NCBI GenBank assembly: GCA_025677835.1
Contig: JAIXMR010000139.1
Coordinates: 1 to 59,899, forward strand
Reading direction: 5' to 3'
Length of the DNA: 59,899 bases
Source: Sporodiniella umbellata
Taxonomy: Eukaryota > Mucoromycota > Mucoromycetes > Mucorales > Rhizopodaceae
The notes beneath the pieces were generated by a model, which had not been told where the DNA came from, ran no database searches, and saw only the letters and a list, made by a program, of their open reading frames with translations. Below are positions 45,367-58,021 of this stretch, piece by piece (position 1 is the first letter of the stretch; the number at the start of each line of letters is the position of its first letter). Made by a program: the position numbers and the translations under genes.

Positions 45367-46729
45367 TCATGAACTATTTAACAAAGGTTTACGTTGATCT
45401 TCATCATCTGGTTGATCATCTTCTCCATAATCAATCTGTGGTTTGTTCTCCTTCTTTCTATTTCTAATGCAACCACATGAGAGGAGATAGACAAAGCCTT
45501 TCCAGATAGCGATAAAGACATCTTTGATATCCTGGAAAAGACTTGCTCTTCCATTGATGATTTTTTCAGGTCGAAGGCGATGATGGGAATCAATCAAGAC
45601 TCTTACACAAGACTTGTTGAAAAAGAAGAGTTAATGGACGTAAAAAAAAAAAAGCTTATTTATCAATTTACCACTACGGCACTCAAAACACCCAGAGCAG
45701 TACTAGCGGAGATTAAGAACATGATAATTTGTTGATATTTGACAGCGTTTCCTACCGGCGAACCACCCAAGATTTGACCAGTCATCATGCCTGGGATGGA
45801 GATCAAACCGATCACTGACATCTGGTTGATGGTAGGTAACATGGAAAGTCGGACAGCTTCAATTGCTACTGCTTTTCCAGCTTCCCATCGGCTGGCACCC
45901 AATGAAAGATAGGCTTCGATTTGTTCCTTTTGATGGCTTACTCTAGAAAGACAGCTACTGAGAGCAATGGCCATACCACTCATAGCGTTACCAAGTAACA
46001 TACCCATCGTAGGAATAAATACCTCGGGCAACCAAAAAGGGTCTTGTTTCATAGCCCATCGTGAGCCAACAATACCAATGACAAGTGTGGATATTCCAGA
46101 AGATAGCAGAACAGAGATAAACTAATGGAAACAAATTTTTTTTCAGGTAAATATACAAGGTTTTTGATTATGGTCTTTTTTTTTTCCCCTTTACCATGCC
46201 CTTGTAAGTTTGCTTGGATTTATTATAGACAGTTTCATAGGCACCGAGTAGAATCAAAATACCTATTGAAAAAATAAAAAAAAAAAAACAAGGAGTATAA
46301 ATAAATAATAATTATTAAAGATTTTTCTTTATGTATGCTTACAAGACATCAACATGACTAGTGAAGGGTGTTTTGTTTTAAATACATCTTCAAGAATATA
46401 ACCCTACGGATATTCAATATTTTATACACAAAAATTTTAATTCGCTTGTTACCATGATTGTAAGCTGCACAAGACAACGAACAGCAGCAATAATCAAGGA
46501 TTTCTCAAGCTTAAGACCCAAAAGAACCGAAATTCCACCTAAAAAATTCGTTTAGCAAGTAATAAAAAAAAGGGAGGATGGATATATATATATATGTATA
46601 TATATCAACAAAAAAGTTACCGTTGACAAGAATAAAGGAAGAAGCAATAGCTACATTCACCCAAGTCAGTTCTGGTGTGCCCGTGTGCTTGGGTGTGTCT
46701 AAAATGGCCATCGTTTCATTGTAGACCAT
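45367..46729 (-). CDS. FetB/ALS3-like (UPF0014) ABC-type metal-export permease
   Basis: Six exons (46621-46729, 46453-46538, 46343-46403, 46195-46262, 45672-46121, 45367-45612) give 339 residues with about seven hydrophobic helices. Family words: RCLVQLTIMGYILEDVF, IPTMGMLLGNAMSGMAIALS, EAYLSLGASRWEAGKAVAIE, LPTINQMSVIGLISIPGMMT and GQILGGSPVGNAVKYQ. In bacteria this permease (FetB/YbbM) works with the ATPase FetA in iron export; in plants the relatives ALS3/STAR2 pair with STAR1 in aluminium tolerance. No ATPase subunit is encoded nearby. The C-terminus adds a cytosolic tail with a CGC pair and an acidic stretch (DYGEDDQPDDEDQ). Convergent with the IRG-like gene (132 bp between stops). Confidence 0.9.
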
Positions 46730-47218
46730 TGTCTTTTGGGAATCGTTTTGAACAAAAAAAAAAAAAAATTAAAAAACAGAAGAAAAAAAAAGGAAAAGGA
46801 CTGAGATTTCTTTCGTATGGTGTTACAAGTCTTAAAGCTAACTTTTTTTTTTTATCTGATATAGACGTGCAACAACACTAGTTCATTGGTTACATCTTGT
46901 TTTGAAAGAAAAGAAAAAACAAAAAAAAAACAAAAACGGTTATCTTTTTTTTTTCTTTTTTTGGCAAACGCAGATTCTAAACTAGAAAATGAAAAGAAAA
47001 CTGATTTTTTTTCATAGTTAGTTCTTTTTCCTATTTGTTTGCTTAGACAACAGCGTTTGACAAGAAGTGACGGTGGATACCCGGTAAATGATTTGTCCGG
47101 AAACAATGGATGGACCAGAAGATTTACAGTGGACTTTAGAAAAAATACATTTCAAAGATGAATGCTGCGGCCTGTGCTTTTAGATTGCTTTAAAAGAAGC
47201 TTACAGCTACTGCGGTGG

Positions 47219-47250
<32 letters not shown>

Positions 47251-47333
47251 GGAATTTTTGAAGCATATATAAAGCATATAGCTTTGTCTCTTTATTTTTC
47301 TTTTCAAAGGAAATCTGTTTACTATTTTGAACC
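46730..47333. other. divergent promoter region, FetB-like / EFL1
   Basis: Contains A and T runs (29 T at 47221-47249) and the TATA element of EFL1. No reading frame with protein character. Confidence 0.55.
47266..47274 (+). promoter_or_regulatory. TATA-like element of EFL1
   Basis: TATATAAAG, 60-68 bp upstream of the EFL1 ATG at 47334, just after a 29-T run that may exclude nucleosomes. Confidence 0.45.
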
Positions 47334-50300
47334 ATGCCGACCAGTCCACAACAAATTGTTGAACTTCAGCAACAAGTGAAGAATATTCGAAACATTTGTA
47401 TTTTAGCCCATGTAGATCATGGCAAAACAACTTTATCAGATTCACTTTTAGCCACCAACGGTATTATTTCTTCAAAAATGGCTGGTAAGGTAAGATACCT
47501 TGACTCGAGAGAGGATGAGCAAGAAAGAGGCATCACAATGGAATCAAGTGCGATCAGTTTGTATTTCAAATTGCTTCAAGCCAATAAAGGTAAAAGCGTG
47601 TCTTTTTTACTTGTTCCAAAAAAAAAAAAAAAATAACTTGCTGTTTTGTTATAGAGGGAGGTCCTACTGAAAGCGAATACCTTATCAACTTGATCGATTC
47701 ACCCGGACACGTCGATTTTTCTTCAGAAGTCTCTACTGCTTCACGTCTATGCGACGGCGGTTTGGTGTTGATTGACGTAGTCGAAGGTGTGTGTACACAG
47801 GTAAGACAGAATCATTTTGTGAGAGTACATATGTTTATAACAGGTTTCTTTTAAAACAACCACAGACTATCTCAGTTTTACGGCAGGCTTGGATCGATAA
47901 CGTACGACCTCTCTTGGTATTCAACAAGTTAGATCGCTTGATTGTCGAGTTAAAAATGACACCCCATGAAGCCTATTTGCACATCAACAAAATCTTAGAA
48001 CAAACCAATGCTATCATGGCCACTTTCTTTACTGGTGAGATGATGGAAGAGGAGGCTAAAAGGTTGGCAGCAAAAAAAAAAGAAAAGGAAGAAGAAGAGG
48101 AATTTGATGCAGACAAAGTGTACGATTGGAGTATGGAGGTTGGAGATGATTCAGACATCTACTTTGATCCCGCGCGAGGCAATGTCATTTTTGCAAGTGC
48201 TGTGGATGGTTGGGCCTTTAGGTACAAAGACATACCGTTGTTATACAATGGCCTTCTAATGTTTTATGAGTGTTTTACAGACTTCAACAATTTGCTTCAC
48301 TCTACGCCAAAAAACTTGGATTTAAAGAACATGTGCTACAGAAATGCCTTTGGGGCGAATATTACTTTGATCCTAAGACCAAGCGTGTCCTTTCGCCCAA
48401 ACATCTCAAGGGTCGAAATCTAAAGCCAATGTTTGTTCAGTTTGTACTGGATAATATCTGGGCTGTTTATGGCAGTGTGGTGATTGAACCGTAAGTGTTT
48501 TGATATACGTGTTTTATGTACTCAACACAAGGAAAAAAAACAGTGATCGAGAACGTGTAGAAAAGATTGTCAATGCGCTCAAGATCAAAGTACTTCCAAG
48601 AGATTTAAGATCTCGTGACCCGCAAATTCTTTTGTCAGCCATCTTTTCTCAATGGCTTCCACTCTCCACTTGTGTGCTTTTGGCCATTATCGGTCAACTG
48701 CCACCTCCAAAAGACGCTCAACAGATGCGGATACCCAAAATGCTTTATCCCAACATGCAACGCAATCAGGCAGTAGAACCTAAGAACATGGTTGAAAAAG
48801 CTCTCTATAGTTGTGACACTGCACGCAATGTGCCCGCCATTGCTTATGTGAGCAAAATGTTTGCTATGCCTGTGAATATGTTACCTGAACACAGACGAAA
48901 GCAAATGACGGCTGAAGAGATGCGTGAACGCGGGAGAAAACAGCGCGCTTTACGCGAAGCCCATGCACTGATGGAAGACCGTGGAGAAGGTATCCCGCTG
49001 GATTATGTACCAGAGGATGAGGAGGCAGAAGAAGGCGACAGGGTGTTGGGGGGAGAGAAAATGATTGGTTTTGCCCGTCTGTACAGTGGCAAAATTTGCG
49101 TGGGTCAAAAACTCTACGTGCTCGGGCCCAAGTACGATCCTCAGTTCCCTGGCGAGCATGTATCTGAAATCGAGGTTGAAAGCCTGTATCTGATCATGGG
49201 TCGTGATCTGGAATGTTTGGAAGAAGTATCGGCAGGAAACGTGTTTGGTATTGGTGGATTGGAAGGTCATGTGCTCAAGAACGGTACACTCACCACAACG
49301 TTGGAGGATGTCAAGAATATGGCAGGCGTTCAGCTGGAAAGTTCGCCTATTGTACGTGTAGCACTGGAGCCTGAGGACCCGACTGAGATGGATAAGCTGG
49401 TAGAAGGCCTTCGGTTGTTGAATCAGGCAGATCCCTGCGTTGAAGTGATGCTGCAAGAAACTGGTGAGCATGTCATTTTAACCGCAGGTGAGCTTCATCT
49501 TGAACGTTGTTTACGTGATCTGAAAGAGCGATTTGCCAAAATTGAGATTCATGTCTCAGACCCAATCGTACCTTTCCGAGAAAGCATTGTTCGCAACGAG
49601 CTGTCAGTCCAAAAAGAGAAAGATGGTGTCAATTTACCCCGGGGTCAGATCGAGATCAAGCTCAGTTCAAAGCTACTCACCTTGCAGCTCCAAACCATAC
49701 CTTTGCCCCAGCGTGTAACCGAATTCCTGCAAAAGCACGCAGCCTCCATCAAGGCTATCGTACAAGAAAAACTCGCCAAGAAAAGTGCTAAAATAGAAGA
49801 CGTTGCCTTAGGAGACGCAAATGCACTCACAACTGAATTACTCTCTGCTCAGAAACTTCGGGATATGCTTGAACACGAATTTGTAGAGGCCAAGGCAGAA
49901 GGAGGGCCACTGGCTCATTACTGGGAGGGTATTGTCGACCAAATCTGGGCTTTTGGCCCACGCCGTATTGGCTCCAATTTGCTAATCAATCGTATTCCGG
50001 GTTACGTACGAAAGCCCTTTTTTGAACTCGACTCAACCAAAAGTACACAAGTGACCGGCGATCATGCAGATGAAGTGATCAAGGTAGAAGAGGATGAACG
50101 TGTACTCTCTTTACTTGATGTCGATTTTCACATCCATACTGGTTTTCAATTAAGTACATTGACCGGCCCTTTATGTGCTGAGCCAATGACTGGTGTATGC
50201 TATATCGTGCAGGCAGTAGACATTCATTCAGCTGACACAGAGGAAGCAGGAGATGGTAAGGTTGCCCAGATAAAAACAAACTTTCTCACTTTTATTCTAG

Positions 50301-50946
50301 TTCGATCCAAACTACCTATTATCCAAGGTCAAGTCATTGCTGCCACTAAAGAAGCTTGTAAACAAGGTTTCCTTGATTGGTCGCCTCGTCTGCTACTGGC
50401 TATGTACACTTGCGATATCCAAGCCACAGCTGAAGTGCTGGGTCGAGTGTATGGTGTGATCTCAAAACGAAAAGGAAAGATCATTTCTGAAGACTTGAAA
50501 GACGGTACACACTTTTGGCAGATTAATGCTTTACTCCCAGTCGTTGAAAGCTTTGGGTTCCCTGATGGTAAGTCAACACCGCATTCAAAAAAAAAAAAAA
50601 AAAACTTGGGTATTTAAACTACTTGTAGAAATCCGTAAGAGAACATCAGGCGCAGCTAGTCCACAACTTGTATTTACTGGCTTTGAAATGCTGGATGAAG
50701 ATCCTTTCTGGGTGCCGACTACAGAAGAAGAACTGGAAGATCTAGGTGAAAAAGCAGACAAGGAAAACTTGGCAAGAAAATATATGGACGTAGTCAGAAA
50801 GAGAAAGGTACCCAAAATGAAATAAAACACTGACTGTGGATAGAAAAGACCAGAGACTCACTTTTTTTTTTTTCAAACAGGGAATGTTCGTTGAGAAAAA
50901 GCTAGTGGAGCATGCAGAAAAACAAAGAACCTTGAAAAAGAACTAA
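47334..50946 (+). CDS. RIA1: elongation factor-like GTPase 1 (60S maturation)
   Basis: Eight exons (47334-47589, 47655-47800, 47866-48221, 48281-48490, 48544-50255, 50301-50567, 50629-50807, 50881-50946) give 929 residues. Translational-GTPase motifs: G1 [10 protein letters not shown] (25-34), RGITMES, G3 DSPGHVDF (about 100-107), G4 NKLD (154-157). EF2-like domains II-V follow, for example [17 protein letters not shown] and [13 protein letters not shown]. The C-terminus [20 protein letters not shown] is characteristic of EFL1/Ria1 and separates it from EF2. EFL1 works with SBDS/Sdo1 to evict eIF6/Tif6 from pre-60S subunits in the cytoplasm. The acidic-basic insertion [15 protein letters not shown] lies in the GTPase domain after NKLD, where the family is variable. 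Intron 7 contains an in-frame-looking stop, so the last two exons are easy to miss. Confidence 0.96.
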
Positions 50947-51095
50947 ATACAAAATCGCATTTATACACAACACATCCATATACACCCACATACACCCTTT
51001 TTCCTTTATATACAACCCAAAAGAAGTTTGTAGAAACGCTAAATAAACTTATTTTTTATGCTAATCACCCCCTTCGAAATCGGACATGGAAATGA

Positions 51096-51103
51096 TATAA
51101 AAG
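51096..51103 (+). promoter_or_regulatory. TATA box of the TMX2-like gene
   Basis: TATAAAAG, 61-68 bp upstream of the ATG at 51164; followed by a T-rich stretch. Confidence 0.5.
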
Positions 51104-51163
51104 CTTGGTTACCTATCAGTTTTTTTTAATTCTTTTTATTCATATTTTTTATTGTTGTATACA

Positions 51164-52076
51164 ATGACTAGTTTTAGTGAATTAAGACAGAGATTGCTAC
51201 ACCCTTATTATATAGCTCATTTATTATATGGGATTGCCTACATTGTATTGAGATCTAGTGAGCTGTTCAAAGCACCTATGGATTTACAAGTAAAGCAAAG
51301 GCTATATAAAACCATCGACTCATGAAACTTTGATAGGAAACGGAGCCCAGAACGTATTTCTTCTTGATAGGGCTTATCAGCTGGAAATGTTTTATGTCTA
51401 TTTCAGCTGAAGAGTTAGCCAGCGTAGTGATCCTATACACCAAATTTTTTACTCTTTGCAGTCTGTTTTGGAGATATGGATTCTGGACTGCGTCGGCTTA
51501 CACAGTGGGCTGGATTGTCTTTTCCACCCTGTTTCCTCAACCAAGATACCAAGGACCAACTGAAGTCAGTGAGCTGAACTTGACAGGATTCCAAGAAAAA
51601 GTGTTGAAGAAGGCTAAAATTCAAGAAATAGTGGATGACTATTGGGTGGTAATGTTATATGCCAATTGGTCTGTATCCTGCCTGAATTTTGAAGCTGTGC
51701 TGGCCAAGCTTTCAATTGAATACAAAGGCCATATTCATTTTGGAAAAATCGATATTGATATTTACTCAGATTTGGCAGAAGAGTATGGCGTTAGTAAGGA
51801 TCCAGCCTCGTTCGATTTGCCCACACTTCTATTGTTCCATCAAGGAAAAGAAATAAGCCGTTTGCCTCAATTGACAGTGAACAAACAGGGACAAACGACT
51901 TCAAAAGCGGACGCCGCCAAAGACACAATCACTCGCTTAGGTTGGAACAAAAAGCCTGTAAGTCAATTGCCTTAGAGTGCATACTATCCAAAATACATTT
52001 CCTTACATACTTTTAGTCAACCATTGTCCAAGCATTTCAGCTGGAGAAGATCAGAAACGAAAACAAGCAAAAATAA
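51164..52076 (+). CDS. TMX2-like thioredoxin-related transmembrane protein
   Basis: Three exons (51164-51289, 51337-51957, 52017-52076) give 268 residues. Several hydrophobic segments in the first 110 residues (YIAHLLYGIAYIVL; YFFLIGLISW; YGFWTASAYTVGWIVFSTLF) precede a thioredoxin-like domain (about 140-240) with YWVVMLYANWSVSCLNFEAV, HFGKIDIDIYSDLAEEYGVS and a cis-proline context FDLPTLLLFHQGKE. The redox site is S-V-S-C (Ser154, Cys157) instead of CxxC, in line with animal TMX2, whose site is also not CxxC. It likely sits in the ER or mitochondria-associated membrane; a catalytic thiol-disulfide role is doubtful with a single Cys. The C-terminus NENKQK is only a weak dilysine-type signal. 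Convergent with FANCJ. Confidence 0.9.
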
Positions 52077-52323
52077 CTCCTGTCTATTAGACATTCATTT
52101 CCATTGTTTCTAAAAAAGAGCCCTACTCTTTTTCACATGTTCAGCAATTATTTTTTTTTAGACAGCGCACTTTTTATGATTAAAGTAACGAATAGAACAG
52201 AATAAAAGGCCAAGACAGAAAAGCCCATAGAAAGAAACCAAAGCTGCTCTCTTTTCTTTTTTATATGTACATGATTTATCTATACAAAAGGGACAAAACG
52301 CTGAGTACGCTTCAAAACTTTCT

Positions 52324-55320
52324 TTAAACAGCTTTTGCCAGAGCGTCCACTTCAGATGTCAAAAGATCACCCCAGAGATCTTCGTTATCACTTTCGTTCT
52401 TCATTGTCTCTGTCTTGAGTTCCTGTTCTTCTGAAGTTAAGACGGCCTTATGCCAAAGAAAGACTTTACCAATCTGAGCCTCTTGCTCAGGTTTCATTGC
52501 TCCACACACAAAAATACCCACCCACTCGTCGCATCCACAATGCATTTTTTGATAAAAAAGTTGATCCTTCTTATTCATATACACTTGTGTCTCGTTTGGC
52601 ATTTTGGCGGGATCGATACAAAGGAGAGAAATCCAACGTTCTGGATACTGAACTTCCCACATGGGTCCTTGAGCTGTACTTAATTGAGTCCCACAATCCC
52701 ATACAGACTGTGATGAAATCACTAGATGGGATTGATCACCAGTCATGAGTACTGTCTGACACTTGTTGCAATAGACTCTCTCGACTGCTCCTGGTCGGAA
52801 GTCACGAGGGGAAATATTGGCCATTGTCTGGGATTCTTCGATACATACATCGCTCACCGAAAAATCAAAATCATCTTCAAACGCTGCGTCCAAATCTTCA
52901 AAGGATCCCTCGCCTTGAATCAACACAGTAGGACTTCCATCTGTTGATTGGCGATCTTGGTTTGGTTCTGGACGCTGGAACTGCTCAGATGGGATTCCAG
53001 CTATTGAGAAGGAGTCAACATTTGAATGCTCAGGATATAGATCCGTCGTTTCCTTTGGGAGTATGTCTTTCTTTGTTGGTGCTGAGCTCGCACTGGTCTC
53101 TAAATGGTTATGTTCTAATACTTTCTCTGCGCAGACAGGCTTTGACACTTCTTCTGCATAGGCAGGCTTGGGTGGTTCTTCTGCAAGAATAGGCTCTTGT
53201 ACATGAGAAGGTTTCGATACTTCTGTTTGAGCAGGCTTGGGTGCTTCCCTGACTGGGCTTTTGACAAAATAAGGGGATTCTACAATGTTTGTGGCTACCG
53301 ACAGTGGAAGCACAGGCTCCGTTTTTGCGCGATACACCGGATAAGAAAAAGGGGAAGTTTCTTCTATCATAGGTTGAGAAGAAGCTACTGAATAGGATTG
53401 ATGTTTTTTGAACTGTCGATAGTTCGAATCACACTGAGATAGGTTTGCTTCGCTTTTTGAGATAGAACTCATTGTGCTTTTTATAATGCTTTCTACCGAT
53501 GTCTGCAATAGGGCGTCCAAAGTTGGAGGAGGATCGATACGCTCCTGTATGAAGCTGTGTTCTCCAGGAACTTGTTTATTCACTAGTATCGGAAAATATT
53601 GTACTGGGGTATGGGCGGGTGGAATTGTAGTTTGGGATGGCGTTGCATTTCCTATAAGCGGGTTATGATAAGGGCGGTATTGACTTATTGCAGGTAGGGC
53701 TCCTACATTGCCCATGTATGATAGACTATGCGAGCTTCCGCTAATTTGACTATAAGGGATAAAGGCTTGCTGATCCATTGTCGTGTTTCCCTGGTAAGGA
53801 AAGTAATAAGGACAACCTGGATTGACTGTGTAGGCCACAGGCATCTGTAAAGGTATCTGTTGATGTCCATCCGGTGGTATATAAGCATCTGAAATGTTGT
53901 ATGTACTTTCCTCTTTCTTCATAGCCTCTTCTTTAAGCTTAGCTTTAGCCAGCTTTTCTTTTTCCTGGGCTTCTTTGTCTAACTCCATCCGATTCTGTAC
54001 AAATTTTTCCAGCTCACCCATTCCTTCGGTAAAGTCTTGCCGGACTTCGACTCTATCTCTGAGCCATTTTGACAGCCCTTTTCTCTTTTCGTACTCTGTA
54101 AATCTGCTTTCCAACAAAACAATTGCCCCCCAGTCCTATTAGTATTTGCATTTTTTTTTTAGATAAGCAGATGAATGAAGTGTGTTTGTCTCACGTCTTT
54201 ATGGCGAATGCATCTCCCTAAGGCTTGGTTGATAGCTAATAATAAAAAAAAAACAATTGAGCTTTTTTTTTTTTTTTGGCTGATATATAATAGCTTTAAA
54301 GAAAGTTACAACTACCTCTATAAGCTTGAATAGAGTACCAATTCTCCCCACTCAAAACGTTTTCTTTCATTCGGTCTCGTCGTATGTCATTATATTGTCT
54401 TTTCAACTTCACTTCAATATCTCTCCTAAAAAACCAAAGATTAGAGAAACTCTAGATCTACGATAGTATAAACGTACACTCCAGGGTATGGGATACCTAA
54501 GGCTACAACAGCTCTGCAATAGTTGTTTGGGAAATCTATGCCTTCACTGACCTTTCCTCGGTACACCTAAGAATATCGAGTCAGAAAATAGAGTACTGGT
54601 TAGGAACTATGTATGAAAGAATATTCAAAGTACTTGCCGCAAAGAAAATAGCACCATTTTTTTTGCCGTTTACGATTTGAGTATCATTAATTGTAGTATA
54701 ATATCTTACAATCTCCCTTTCAAACCTTTTTTTGTCTGATCCTTTGGGCTCTAGAACTCTAGATTAGCTTTCTTTTTTGTAACTAGAGATAAATGCTTAC
54801 CTTGAAAAACAGTTTTAATTTTTTTTAGACGTTCCAGAAGCCCTGTTTTCTAAAAACACAAGTTTGTTTGTTTTTTTTTTTAAAAAAAAAAAGATTCCAT
54901 AGCAAGCAAATATCTGCTTTAAAATTACCTTCCATCTAGCCATAAGTGTGTTTAGTAGTTTATAAGAGGGAAGAAAACAAAGGATACCAAAGGGTACTTT
55001 TGTTGATATTGTGTAAAGGGCTTTTTAAGAAAAAAATGATAAGTAACTTGTTTTGCTTTATAATACTATACCTTCTCCCACATCATCTTGATAGGGAGTA
55101 CCCTCTACAACTGTATAGACACCTTTCAAATTGGTTCCGCTTGGACTGTCAATAACGAAAAAAAAAAAAAGAAAAACTTTAGAATTCGTATATAATTTTG
55201 TATCAGCATACCCAACAGGAATACAAGATACCCAAACCTGAGAAGGATCGATTACGTGGTTGGCTTCAAGTTTTCCTTGGCTGCAATTATATATTATGTT
55301 ATTCAAGGCTTTATCGGTAT

Positions 55321-55354
<34 letters not shown>

Positions 55355-55424
55355 GTTCTTACAAACTTATTTCTAACTCGGAAGCAAATGTGTCCATCTA
55401 AAAATAAAGTTGAGACGCTTACAT

Positions 55425-55459
<35 letters not shown>

Positions 55460-56025
55460 CAGGCGATAGAGTTCCGCTAGTAAGAATCACAGATTTAGTT
55501 GATGCACACATGTCTTGAAAAATGACGCCAGGGTTCATACACCTTTTACCAAAAAAAAAAAAAAAAAAAAAGAAAAAAAGTCAATCGGAATCTCGCCCTT
55601 TCTTTAGTATATACCAAAACTCTAGCTTAAAGTTCCAATCAGGGTCGACAATAGACCTCTTTTTCTGCGTTGATTGATTATCTGGGTCCAAGCGCGACAT
55701 CAGTACCATTCTGTAGTCGTTGGTATAGCTTCGATCTTTGCGAAACAAGAAACCAAACACCATAAATATAGTCTGTACAACGCTTAATGAGTTGTTAGAT
55801 AAACATTCTCTTTTGTGTATTTTGACTTGAGAGTCGTTGCCCTCAGTTTCTGGAAGATCGATCGAGCGCTTTTCTTTTTCTTTTCTAATCATATCAGCAT
55901 GAGCAGAGACGGTTTTATAAGCCAACAGAAAATATTCTTCAAACATATCTGATTCTATCCCTAGTTCTTTGAGTTTATCGACTATTTCGAGGCCTGCCCA
56001 ACTAGATAAAAAAAAAAAGAGGCTC

Positions 56026-56065
<40 letters not shown>

Positions 56066-57167
56066 CAAAATAGAGATACGCATTTACAAGAGAGAAAGAA
56101 ATAAAAGGTACTTACATAATTACACTTCTTTCTCGCTCAAAGATTGTATAAATGTTTTTTTCAGAGGTTATAAAATCCCAAAGATTATCAAATAGCTATT
56201 GGCTTTTGTTAGATATTGGTTTTGGGTTTAGTTTCTTTGCGCCTTCTACTTGCGTTTTCAATCACTTTGTGTGCTTCTACTTCAAATCCCCCTTTTATGA
56301 TGGATGCAAGTTCGATTTTCACTATACTCAATGTTTTATCGTCTATAGCAAATGAGCCTGCCGAACGAGCAGCATCTTCCATGTTGTGTGCTTTTAAAAG
56401 AGAAAAACAAAAAAAAAAACTAAATGATTCTATCTATCGATTGAGACTTGATAACTTACCTTCGTCTAGTATCACTATACTTCCAGTTAAATTAATATCC
56501 AACAGTTTTCTTATGACTACATAGAGAGTATTTGTTCAAATTGTGTAAATATATACTTGAAGAAAAGGCGAAGGTACCTGGATCCAATATGTAGTTGTAT
56601 GGGCAGAAGACAACCTCTGCAGTTTCATAAAGTTTTCTGGACGCGTAATAAGCACACCCTGAGTGGTTCAAATAGTAAACAAATGAACAGTTTAAAATAC
56701 CGAGTCAATATACCTTTGACTTGCTTCCCAAGACTGACCATATCTTCAATATCCCAAACACGGTGTGTGGTCTTTAGACTAGAATTGGATACCAATTTCT
56801 TGGTATTATGAAAATAGCTACACTCTGATTTATCCAAAAGGGTTATACTATAGACCAGATCAATTCAAACTCTACTTTGATTGTATATATCAATGTATAC
56901 CAGTCCTCGCTTTTGTTGGATGATTTAGATACTATAGGATGATCTAAAACGAGAGTTTTCAGCCTTCACCTTTTTTTTTTTTTTGTTATATCCTTGTACT
57001 TACTACACAATTGTTCACGACTCCCCAAAACAGTTATACCTACAAGTGAAAGAATCAGATCCGTTTTTTTTCTTTAAAAAAAAAACCCCCCCTGTAACCT
57101 ACGTGGACTGTAAGCTGTATTTCTTTTCAACTCTGAAATTAATTGTGATAACTGCCTATGGCTTTTG

Positions 57168-57198
<31 letters not shown>

Positions 57199-58021
57199 AG
57201 GATAATAAGGCACAGTGTTATATTACGTTTTGTTTCTTATTTAGAAACAAACCTACGTCCTACTTCCAACGAATATGCGAGTGCGAACATAATTAGTAGG
57301 ATCGTTGTTTGACTCTTGAGGTTGCTGTTGCTCGTCACACTGCATGTCATGATAGGCTTGTGGTGTTAATGTGCTCGTTTCTTCATATTTGAACTGGTGA
57401 ACCCAATCATTAAAAGTCCCTTCCATATCTACCGGCGCATCTTTTGGTGCTTCACGCGTTGTTTTCTTGCTCTTTTTTTTTTCGTTCTCTTTCCAGGCTA
57501 TCGTTTTTGTTATACAACCGGTCAAAGATTTACTTTGCTTACCCAAAGCCGCACAAAGCAAAGCCAATGACTTTCCAGAACCTTTCAAGTATTATTTTTC
57601 TTTATCCTTTTGCAAGTATAAAACAAATCACCTGTTGGACTTTCTAAGAGTGCGTTTTCAGAGTTGTTGAGAGCATGAATTATCTAAGTTGAATAGAAAA
57701 GTTTAGACTCTTTTTTTTTTTTTTTTTTTTTTTTTTGGTTTACTTTTGACATCATTTGTAACTGAGCAGGGTCTTTGAACAATATCAGAAAACAAACACA
57801 CACACACAAAAAAACAACTTTAGATCTTTTTGAATCTTACAAGGTTTTAGAGGAAAGTCTATGCGAACCGATTCCATGGTAAGTACTTGTGTTTGTTGAG
57901 TTCCCATAGGTTTTTCGAAAACATTGCTTGTCGACTTTATTATCGGCGCAAATTCAATCGTCTTTTGTTTCGTTCGGGCATTCTTTTCAAAAGTGTCGGG
58001 TAATTTTCTTCGTTTTCCCAT
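52324..58021 (-). CDS. BRIP1: FANCJ/BRIP1-family iron-sulfur DNA helicase with extra C-terminal zinc-like domain
   Basis: Twenty-four exons from ATG 58021 to the stop at 52324 give 1384 residues with every junction in phase. Motif I LLESPTGSGKSLALL (Lys91), Fe-S cysteines Cys227, Cys242, Cys251 and Cys288 with spacing close to human FANCJ, FCPYNYILDP, DEAH box (331-334), LTSGTLSP, FCLPSY-type segment GILCFLPSYKLL, motif V GKVSEGIDF and motif VI NQALGRCIRHKDDWG are all present. The family unwinds DNA 5'-3' and acts in crosslink repair and at G-quadruplexes. The large last exon (52324-54135) adds about 600 residues: GLSKWLRDRVEVRQDF, a disordered Pro/Ser/Glu-rich linker with KPxxAEE repeats, and a Cys-rich domain at residues about 1235-1346. 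The junction after exon 11 is ambiguous by 15 nt (56266 or 56281). One intron is GC-AG. Confidence 0.93.
55429..55456. repeat. (AT)n microsatellite in a FANCJ intron
   Basis: Twenty-eight bases of AT alternation inside the intron 55398-55460; an adjacent FANCJ intron has a run of 31 T (55323-55353) and another a run of 38 T (about 56028-56065). Confidence 0.9.

Noticed and set aside
48950..49471. 173-codon ORF opposite EFL1
   Set aside because: It is antisense to the EF2-like core; no protein character of its own.
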